Source: Stenotrophomonas sp. ASS1 (GTDB taxonomy: Bacteria; Pseudomonadota; Gammaproteobacteria; Xanthomonadales; Xanthomonadaceae). Taken from it: a stretch of DNA of 64,000 bases. Below are positions 17,365-23,738 of the stretch, in pieces (position 1 is the stretch's first letter; each line of letters begins with the position of its first letter). The translations under genes were made by a program, and so were the position numbers. Where the stretch lies: positions 2,376,001 to 2,440,000 of the forward strand of contig NZ_CP031167.1 in the NCBI RefSeq assembly GCF_004346925.1. Reading direction: 5' to 3'. A model generated the notes under the pieces. It did no database searches and was not told the DNA's origin. It saw nothing but the letters and a program-made list of their open reading frames with translations.

Positions 17365-17385
17365 TCCCAGCGCTCTGCCCACCTG

Positions 17386-18573
17386 TCACGGATTGGCATC
17401 GAACACCACCGTCATGTTGCCCTGCCAATGCGAGCCGGGCGACTTCAGCATCTCCGTCACCGCCTCGCGGCCCGCGGTAAATCGAAGCGTCGAACGCCGC
17501 TGCATCAGATAGCCATCCGGGGTGAAGCGTGGCGCCCGCGCATCATCCGGCAGCAGCGCTGTGTTCTGCGCAGGCCGTCCATCGCGCACATTGCTCATTC
17601 CCGGAATGGTGACGTCAACGTCCACCGGTACCAGCTCATCATTGGCGGCATTCTGAATCCCGCAACGATCATCTACCTCATACTCACATCGCAGCTTCAT
17701 GCTGAAGTCCATCGACGAGGTCAGGTTGAAAGGGAGCTCCTGATGCAATCGTCTCGGCACCAGACCGTAGTCGATCCATTGAGACCAGCCTCCATCAGGC
17801 ACAAGTCGTGCGGTGGGAGACTCGCTGGAGAACATCACCTCAAAGTCATGAATCACGTCGAACACGAAGTTCATTCGGATGCTGCTGGTGCCAGTGATGT
17901 TGTCACCGAGGTCGATATCGGCGTCCAAACCACCTGTCGACCAACTCTCGGAAGCCTCATAGCGTCCATTCAACAACGTGGTCGCACGTGGCAACTCCAC
18001 CTTGATGCCAATGCCAACATTGCGATACCTGTAGGTTCGCGAGTTTCGAGGCCTGTTGCTGAAGCATTCCTTCGGTTCCGAAGGATCTCTCACGCCCCAA
18101 CCGCCGTTTGACCAGCCGAGCCCACCACCACCGCGAATTGCCGTGCAGCCACCGCTGATTCCGTAGTACCAGGGGTCCACGCCATTGGTAAAGTCAAGTC
18201 GGAGCGCGATAGCCGCGAAGCTGATCTTGGCTGGGAATGAACGTCCTGTAGCTACTTCGGTCAAGTTTATGATGCGTGGATTTGGGAAACGCACGTATGT
18301 CGTGTCACGACGCGAGGCATTGTCCCCATCACCGGATTTTCTCCAGAATTCACCGCCTCCGACGTTGAAGATGTAGGCTCCTTTCTTGTCACATTCTTCA
18401 GGTCTCCAGTTGCAGAAGCTGCCCCTCGGGGTCGTGTTCTCGAATTCGCTGTTTCCGGGATTCAGCGCACTCGGCCTGAATCGCCCGGTCACCTTCACCT
18501 CAGCGACTTGCGCCAAGGCGGGTCCTGAGACCAGAAACATCAGCAGCGCGAAACACAGTCGAAGCAGTTTCAT
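17386..18573 (-). CDS. Fimbrial tip protein, CblD/CooD-like
   Basis: A 395-residue secreted protein with signal peptide ending at ALAQ. Position as last gene of a four-gene operon (chaperone, pilin, usher, tip), overlapping the usher gene by ATGA, marks it as the minor tip adhesin of an alpha-type (class 5) fimbria as in the cblBACD cable-pilus operon. Pairs of cysteines (CNWRPEEC, CTAI...C, CEYEVDDRC) suggest disulphides. Sequence between about 17680 and 18560 is visibly lower in GC than the flanking genes, suggesting a different origin or diversifying selection on the adhesin. Assignment rests mainly on context. Confidence 0.75.
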   Translation of the reverse strand: MKLLRLCFALLMFLVSGPALAQVAEVKVTGRFRPSALNPGNSEFENTTPRGSFCNWRPEECDKKGAYIFNVGGGEFWRKSGDGDNASRRDTTYVRFPNPRIINLTEVATGRSFPAKISFAAIALRLDFTNGVDPWYYGISGGCTAIRGGGGLGWSNGGWGVRDPSEPKECFSNRPRNSRTYRYRNVGIGIKVELPRATTLLNGRYEASESWSTGGLDADIDLGDNITGTSSIRMNFVFDVIHDFEVMFSSESPTARLVPDGGWSQWIDYGLVPRRLHQELPFNLTSSMDFSMKLRCEYEVDDRCGIQNAANDELVPVDVDVTIPGMSNVRDGRPAQNTALLPDDARAPRFTPDGYLMQRRSTLRFTAGREAVTEMLKSPGSHWQGNMTVVFDANP

Positions 18574-21110
18574 TCCCTCCCTCCTACGATTCGCGGCCCC
18601 ACCTGCCCACGCGAGACCACCGCTGCAGGACAGCCCAAGCTGCCCACCATCAGCACATCGCCTTCTCGCGGATAGCGCCCCTCCTCCATCGTCAGCACGC
18701 AGCTGATCTGATTCGGGTAGCGCAGTTCCAGCACCGGCGCACGTGCACTCAGCTCCAATGTGAAGAAGCCTTCCTCCTGGCTGACGCTGCGGCCTGCATG
18801 GTTGATCACCTGCACACCGCGCACGCCGTTGCCGTCGGCATCCTGCACCTGGCCCATTACGGTGAACGTGCGAAGCACATCCACGGTGGCGTGCATCACT
18901 CCACCCTTGTTGAGGTGGTAGCTGATGGTTGCCGGTTGCAGCGTGGCCGCGGGTGCATGGCGGCCCTGGAAATCAAACTGCACGTGGCCTGCGCGGTAGG
19001 CGGTCACCGGCACGAAGTTACGCCCTGCCTTCAGTTCCACGCCACCGCCCCGGCTGTCGTCGGCACGCAGCCTCACATCGGAATAGTCGCTGCGCACGTC
19101 AACGATGATGCCGGTATCCACGCCGCCACTGCGGCCTTGGCCAAGCACCGCTGCACGGCCGCCGCCGATCACCAGTGTGCTGTCCAGGTTGGCGCTGCCA
19201 CTCACGTGGCCCGAGCCCGCGCCACGGTATAGCTGTACATCGCCTTCCAAGAGCGCGCTCTGCAGATAGGCACCGGCGCCTGCACCGATGCCGCTGCGCT
19301 CGGCACTGATCATGCCATTCACGCTCTGCACTAACTTGCCATCCACACGCTGCGTGGCTGCCGCGCTGACATACGTATCGCGCTGGCCAGCCTCGCCGGT
19401 ACGGGTGCCCAGGCTACCGCTGTAGCTGCGGCGCTCGCTGCCCAGCGATACGCTGACGGTCAGATCGACCCCGCGCTGGCGCCGGTAATGGGTGAAGCGG
19501 CTGCCAGGGCGGTCGTAGGCCGAGACCCGCCAGTTCACGTCGTGCCTGCCGAACAGGGTCTCCCGGCGTCCATAGGACACATCGATGCCAGTGCCTTTGG
19601 TGAAGCCCGAGGTGCGCGCCACCCGCAGGCTGGCGTTGTCGCGATGGCTGAATCGATGGGTGATCGACACGGCAGTTGTGTCCTGCCAGCCCCCGCGGGT
19701 TACCCAACGCGGTGCGGAGCCGTCACCGGGCAGGACGCGCTGGCGCTGCTCGGCCCAGCTGCGAGCATGGTTGGCCACTACCGACCCGGCGCGGTAGCGG
19801 TACAACCCCTGCAGGTCGACGCCGCGCCCGGCATCACTGGAGGTGTAGACATTGGTGTAGGTGCTGAAGCGGTCGCTGGCCTGCCAGTCCATCGACAGCC
19901 CCGCCGCGCGGCGCGTGCCGATCTGCTGCACGGTGGCACCGGCCACCGCCCGCGGGTGCACCAGGTAATTGACCACCGCACCCGCGGCCAGCCTGCCCTC
20001 CTGCAGTGCTCGACCGCTATCGAGCAGGCCACGCTGTTGGCCGGCGAACACGCTGTAGCGCCATCGGCGTGTGGGGTCGCTCCAGCGACTGGGCTTGTGG
20101 ATCGACGCGGTCTCACGCGAGGCCTCGTGGCCATCCTCGATGACCCGCAGTTCCACGTCGTAGATGCCACCGGGAAGACGGCGGGTGTCGATCTCCTGGA
20201 TGCCCGGCTTGACGGCCTGCGTGGACAGCAGGTTGCCGTCGCGCAGGATCTCCACCACGCCTTCGCGGCTGGCAGTGACATAGACCGGGTACACACTGGG
20301 GCTGCGCGTGTCGGCCAGCAGTACGTCCGACGAGCCGAGCATGAAGCCCAGCGCAGTATCGTTCTGCGTGCCGGGTGCGCGCGGCTGGCGGATGATGCCT
20401 TCGAAGGTGGGCAGGAAGTAGCCCGCACGCACGAAGTGGTCGCCCAGCTCGCGTTGGGTATACAGGGCACTGAGATAGTGCTCGCGGCTGCCCGGCTGGG
20501 CGTAATACTGGTAGCTGCCGACAGTGCTCCAGCGGCCAACACTGCCACGCAGCTCGGCGCTGTAGCGTGCGGACGTCTGTTGCTCCTGGCCGCCATGTAC
20601 GGCCACGCTGTTGCGGACGATCAGTCCATGGCTGCCGCGCTCCGGCAGCGCGACGTGGCGACCTTCCTTGTGCGCACCTGCTTGATTCAGCAGGCTGAGC
20701 AGGGAATTGGACAGGCTGTAATGCAGCGCAGCCAGGCCCCGGCATTGCTGGCTGCACACGCCCAGCGCCATCGGCTCGGCCAGCGCCTCGACCCAGCGCG
20801 TCCGCTCCGTCTGCGGAAGCGGGCTGTCATGGGCTTCGCCAAAGCCGATCAGCTGCACACGATTGTCTTCGTGCAGCAGCACCTCGGCGTCCCCCAGGTA
20901 GCGACCGTCCAGCTCCACCCGCACGGTGAGCGGATTGCCGAACAGATGCTCGCGGAACTCCGCAGGCATGCGCTCGCGCTGCTCCAGCAGGCTGGGCAGC
21001 TCACCCAGCGCAAGACCGGCGGCATGGCTGGACGCGGCAAACACCACGGCGCCGATGCCAGCAGCCAATCGCGCAAGGGCCGGAGATGCGGGACGGAGGG
21101 GTCGTTTCAT
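18570..21110 (-). CDS. Fimbrial usher, alpha-type (CS1/cable pili)
   Basis: An 846-residue outer-membrane usher that assembles pilin subunits delivered by the chaperone. Signal peptide ends near SSHA (residue 29). It has the beta-barrel with PGIQEIDTRRLPGGIYDVELRV, a segment typical of the TcfC/CooC-type ushers, and an Ig-like C-terminal domain containing a conserved cysteine pair (NQISCVLTM and GSLGCP). Length matches the family (about 800-870). It lies between pilin and tip genes. Confidence 0.88.
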   Translation of the reverse strand: MKRPLRPASPALARLAAGIGAVVFAASSHAAGLALGELPSLLEQRERMPAEFREHLFGNPLTVRVELDGRYLGDAEVLLHEDNRVQLIGFGEAHDSPLPQTERTRWVEALAEPMALGVCSQQCRGLAALHYSLSNSLLSLLNQAGAHKEGRHVALPERGSHGLIVRNSVAVHGGQEQQTSARYSAELRGSVGRWSTVGSYQYYAQPGSREHYLSALYTQRELGDHFVRAGYFLPTFEGIIRQPRAPGTQNDTALGFMLGSSDVLLADTRSPSVYPVYVTASREGVVEILRDGNLLSTQAVKPGIQEIDTRRLPGGIYDVELRVIEDGHEASRETASIHKPSRWSDPTRRWRYSVFAGQQRGLLDSGRALQEGRLAAGAVVNYLVHPRAVAGATVQQIGTRRAAGLSMDWQASDRFSTYTNVYTSSDAGRGVDLQGLYRYRAGSVVANHARSWAEQRQRVLPGDGSAPRWVTRGGWQDTTAVSITHRFSHRDNASLRVARTSGFTKGTGIDVSYGRRETLFGRHDVNWRVSAYDRPGSRFTHYRRQRGVDLTVSVSLGSERRSYSGSLGTRTGEAGQRDTYVSAAATQRVDGKLVQSVNGMISAERSGIGAGAGAYLQSALLEGDVQLYRGAGSGHVSGSANLDSTLVIGGGRAAVLGQGRSGGVDTGIIVDVRSDYSDVRLRADDSRGGGVELKAGRNFVPVTAYRAGHVQFDFQGRHAPAATLQPATISYHLNKGGVMHATVDVLRTFTVMGQVQDADGNGVRGVQVINHAGRSVSQEEGFFTLELSARAPVLELRYPNQISCVLTMEEGRYPREGDVLMVGSLGCPAAVVSRGQVGPRIVGGRE

Positions 21111-21177
21111 GGGCGGATGCCCGTGCCCTCCCGCTGCATCGGCGATGCGGCAGGAAGGGCACGAAGCTGCATGATCG

Positions 21178-21672
21178 TCAGATGTCGCTCTCGAAGATCA
21201 TGTGGAACTGGCCGCCGTAGCTGCCCTGCTTGTAGCCACCGCTCGGCGCGGTCGGGGCAATGGCGAAGGCCAGTGACTTGCCGGCGGCCGCCTGGGTGGC
21301 ATTGGCCACTTCGATCTTCGCGGCCGAGGTGGGCGGCACCACCACGTTGTCCAACTTCACTGCCAGGTCGACCACATCGGCGGCCGATGCCATCTGCGCC
21401 GGTGCCGACAGATAGGCACTGATCGCCGCCGGCGACTTGATGTTGATGACGCGGCCGGTCAGATCGCTCAGGGTCTGGCGCGCGGTATCCCACGGCAGGT
21501 TCTGCGGCAGGCCTTCCCAACCATCGGGGGTGGACACCTGCAGGCCGGCGCTGTTCGGTACGTCGGCGGTGACATTGATAGTGATGGACTTGGTTTCGGT
21601 AGCGGCCAGGGCAACGGCCGGGGTGATCAGCAGGGCGGTGGCCGCTGCCAGCAGGGTGGTCTTCAGGGACAT
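21178..21672 (-). CDS. CS1-type fimbrial major subunit
   Basis: A 164-residue pilin with a signal peptide ending at ALA (residue 23). ETKSITINVTADVP at the mature N-terminus is the donor-strand region of CfaB/CooA/CblA-type pilins, and the C-terminus YGGQFHMIFESDI is the expected terminal strand. No cysteines, as usual for this alpha-fimbria group. It lies between chaperone and usher genes and is preceded by an RNA hairpin that may favour higher pilin mRNA level. Confidence 0.88.
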   Translation of the reverse strand: MSLKTTLLAAATALLITPAVALAATETKSITINVTADVPNSAGLQVSTPDGWEGLPQNLPWDTARQTLSDLTGRVINIKSPAAISAYLSAPAQMASAADVVDLAVKLDNVVVPPTSAAKIEVANATQAAAGKSLAFAIAPTAPSGGYKQGSYGGQFHMIFESDI

Positions 21673-21726
21673 GGATGCACTCCAGGTTCAAGGGTAGGAA
21701 TCAAGGTGCCAGGCAAGGGCAACGCC

Positions 21727-21760
21727 GTCCCAGCGGGCGCCTGACAGGCCCGTTCGGGAC
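21727..21760 (-). promoter_or_regulatory. Hairpin between chaperone and pilin genes
   Basis: GTCCC and CGGGC on one side pair with GCCCG and GGGAC on the other, with a 9-base loop. It sits 55 bp before the pilin start in the polycistronic message. Such hairpins often protect or process mRNA so that the major pilin is made in excess. Confidence 0.45.
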
Positions 21761-21782
21761 AAAACCATCGGTGGAATCGGGC

Positions 21783-22517
21783 TTAACGGCGCGAGTCGAT
21801 GCTGCGCTGGCTGTCGCCTTCGCGAAGCTCGAAACGCAGGTACTGATGCTCGGCGGCCTGCAGCGCGTAGCTGTTGCCGGGGCGTACATGGGCGATGATT
21901 CCCGGCGTGCAGGTATCGGGGTGGTTCCGCTCGCACTGGCGCAGATTGTCCAGCACCACGGTGGCATTGCCGCGATTGCGCACCTGCTGTTGTTCGATGA
22001 GCGTGTCGTAGTGCGGGTTCTCCGGCGCGACGAAGAAGATCGTGCCGTAGCCGGTGAATACGCGGATGGCCGAAGTGAGCTCCGCTGCCTCCCGGGCCTG
22101 CTCTTCGCTGAGCGAGAATTCCTCGGCTGTCGGCGCCACCGGGATGAAGCGCAACCGGTAGTAGCGCTCCTGGTCACGCGCACCGCGATACACCAGGCGT
22201 GTAGCCTGCTGTCCATTGCCTGCGATGATCAGGCGGCTGGGACTGGCGATGACCCCTTGCGCATCCGGCGTGTTCCGGACAAGCGCGGTGGTATCCACCG
22301 GCGTTTCGCTGGCCTTGCCGTCTGCATCGAAGTGCATCTGGGTGACTTCAACCCGCACGTAAGCCGTGGCGTCACCGGTGTTGCGGATGCGCTTGAGCAG
22401 GTTGCTGTGCGTGGGTTGCAGGTAGTCGAACAGTACGCCGACGTTGATCTGTGGGGTGGATGCGTGCGCGCTACCAGACAGAATGACCAACAGAATCAAA
22501 GTGAGAAGACGATGCAT
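21783..22517 (-). CDS. Periplasmic fimbrial chaperone, alpha-type
   Basis: A 244-residue periplasmic chaperone with signal peptide ending at SAHA (residue 19). Two Ig-like domains: the first has NLLKRIRNTGDATAYVRVEV and RLIIAGNGQQATRLVY, the second contains NRGNATVVLDNLRQC with a cysteine pair (CERNHPDTC). It matches CblB/CooB-type chaperones in length and layout. First gene of the fimbrial operon. Confidence 0.85.
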   Translation of the reverse strand: MHRLLTLILLVILSGSAHASTPQINVGVLFDYLQPTHSNLLKRIRNTGDATAYVRVEVTQMHFDADGKASETPVDTTALVRNTPDAQGVIASPSRLIIAGNGQQATRLVYRGARDQERYYRLRFIPVAPTAEEFSLSEEQAREAAELTSAIRVFTGYGTIFFVAPENPHYDTLIEQQQVRNRGNATVVLDNLRQCERNHPDTCTPGIIAHVRPGNSYALQAAEHQYLRFELREGDSQRSIDSRR

Positions 22518-22593
22518 TGCGAGCCCGCGGGGAAAGGCGAGCGCGAATTTTCACGGCGGCGTCACAACCTCGACATACAAGAAGTTGCAAAAA

Positions 22594-22616
22594 TCAAACA
22601 TGTCCTACTCGTTTGA
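22594..22616. promoter_or_regulatory. AT-rich inverted repeat before the fimbrial operon
   Basis: TCAAAC and GTTTGA flank an 11-base spacer within the most AT-rich part of the 273-bp region between the fimbrial operon and the EF-hand gene. Possible regulator site or promoter of either; weak evidence. Confidence 0.3.
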
Positions 22617-22790
22617 AAACATTCTTAGTCTGCCGCTCCTGGTCTGCAGGACCTGCACGCACGCGGTGAACGGCAACCAACTTGCCTGCACGCTTACCTG
22701 CATTCTTCGCAACCGGCTTACAGTCCCGCGCAGAAGATCCGGCCGTGGCCACCACAACGGTGGCCCGCACCTCTACTTCTGGAGCCTGTC

Positions 22791-23093
22791 ATGACCGAGG
22801 TCCGCTATCTTCCCGTCGCCCTCACCCTTTGCGCGGGCCTGCTGCTCGGTGCGTGCTCCAAGGCCCAGGAAGCCAGCAAGGCCACCGCGGCCGAGGACGT
22901 AACCGAAGTGAAGCTGATTCCGTCCTATGAGTCGCTGGACAAGGACAAGGACGGCATCGTCACCTTGGCCGAAGTGGATGCCGTGGCACCCGACTGGGCC
23001 GAGCGCCTGCACGCCTGTGATACCGATCGCGACAAGACGCTCACATCCGGCGAATATGACGTCTGCAAGCAGACCACGCCGGCCGCCCATTGA
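22791..23093 (+). CDS. EF-hand lipoprotein
   Basis: A 100-residue lipoprotein with lipobox LLGAC (C22). Two canonical 12-residue EF-hand loops follow: D50-x-D52-x-D54-G...E61 and D77-x-D79-x-D81...E88, all expected Ca2+ ligands present. The intervening CD(T) and C92 may form a disulphide. It is anchored to a membrane facing the periplasm and probably binds Ca2+, perhaps Mg2+. It stands just upstream of a magnesium-transport locus, which may be more than chance. Confidence 0.8.
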   Translation: MTEVRYLPVALTLCAGLLLGACSKAQEASKATAAEDVTEVKLIPSYESLDKDKDGIVTLAEVDAVAPDWAERLHACDTDRDKTLTSGEYDVCKQTTPAAH

Positions 23094-23120
23094 TCCGCGC
23101 CTTGGCACTTCGCGGGGTCT

Positions 23121-23140
23121 GGCTATACCAAGGTATAGCC
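23121..23140. promoter_or_regulatory. Perfect 9-bp-arm palindrome
   Basis: GGCTATACC and GGTATAGCC separated by AA. It has the same CC-AA-GG centre as SMAG halves but no GTAG end. It may terminate the EF-hand gene or act as an operator of the magnesium locus. Confidence 0.4.
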
Positions 23141-23242
23141 GGGCTAACCCACGAGCCTCTAGGACTACCCCATTCAGGGGCGGACAATAGCGCCACTGGC
23201 CAGGGCAATCCTGGCTGGCTCCCTCCCCTCATGGAGACGCAG

Positions 23243-23332
23243 ATGGACCCCGACCCTGCCGGGCGCACCGCGCCCCGTATGCCCGCCTGTTGCCTGTTCC
23301 TGGCGCCTGCCCGCCGGTCCCTGCCTGCCTGA
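23243..23332 (+). CDS. MgtL-like leader peptide
   Basis: A 29-codon reading frame with GGAG 6 bases before its ATG, beginning MDPDPAG and rich in proline throughout. The known mgtA leader peptides MgtL start MDPEP (Salmonella) or MEPDP (E. coli); such acidic/proline starts destabilise ribosomes at low Mg2+. Lying upstream of mgtA in a genus far from the enterics, it looks like an independent or ancient counterpart. The stop is 5 bases before a hairpin that covers the next ribosome-binding site. Translation has not been shown; inference from sequence and position. Confidence 0.6.
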   Translation: MDPDPAGRTAPRMPACCLFLAPARRSLPA

Positions 23333-23337
23333 GTGAC

Positions 23338-23376
23338 GGGGGATCGCCAGGTGCCGTCTGCCTGGAGATCGCCCCC
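23338..23376 (+). promoter_or_regulatory. Leader hairpin covering the next ribosome-binding site
   Basis: GGGGG (23338-23342), ATC and CCAGG (23347-23351) pair with CCTGG (23361-23365), GAT and CCCCC (23372-23376), with one bulge, one mismatch and a 9-base loop. The GGAG at 23364-23367 used by the gene starting at 23377 lies in the right arm. A ribosome at the end of the leader peptide would open or prevent this stem, coupling downstream translation to leader translation. Confidence 0.5.
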
Positions 23377-23676
23377 ATGTCCTACAAGATCCTCTACATC
23401 ACCCTGCGCCGCCTGATTGGTGAGCGCGATGTTGCCGCGCTGCGCAGCCAGCTGCTGCAGCACGGCCCGGTCATGTTCGCCCGTTCGCTGTCGCTCGGCT
23501 CGCCACGCGTGGTGGCCGACGCGCTGTCGCTGCTGCCGATCAGCGAGCGCATCAATGTGCTGCGCCACCTGCCCTACCCGCTGCGCGATGCGATGAAGCC
23601 GCTGTGCATCGGTGGCAGCCAGCGCCTGCACATGCAGCTGTGGTCACCGGCGGTGCTGGCAATGCGCCACGCCTGA
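23377..23676 (+). CDS. Small protein resembling an MgtE N-terminal domain
   Basis: A 99-residue soluble protein, start ATG 9 bases after GGAG. The repeat-like helical pattern RSQLLQHGPVMFARSL, PRVVADALSLLPISER and INVLRHLPYPLRDAM recalls the superhelical MgtE N-domain, which gates magnesium channels in response to Mg2+. No channel domain is attached. It lies between the leader peptide and mgtA, 62 bp before the latter, and is probably co-transcribed. Resemblance is judged by eye only; it may instead be an unrelated helical protein. Confidence 0.6.
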   Translation: MSYKILYITLRRLIGERDVAALRSQLLQHGPVMFARSLSLGSPRVVADALSLLPISERINVLRHLPYPLRDAMKPLCIGGSQRLHMQLWSPAVLAMRHA

Positions 23677-23738
23677 ACCGTTGCATCCGTTCCGTTCGTG
23701 TTCCGGCCGCGGCCGGCTCTGACATTCAAGGAGTTCCC

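Noticed and set aside
23094-23376. M-box or ykoY-type metal riboswitch before mgtA
   Set aside because: I could not find the conserved core sequences of either class; the leader-peptide plus hairpin model explains the visible features better.
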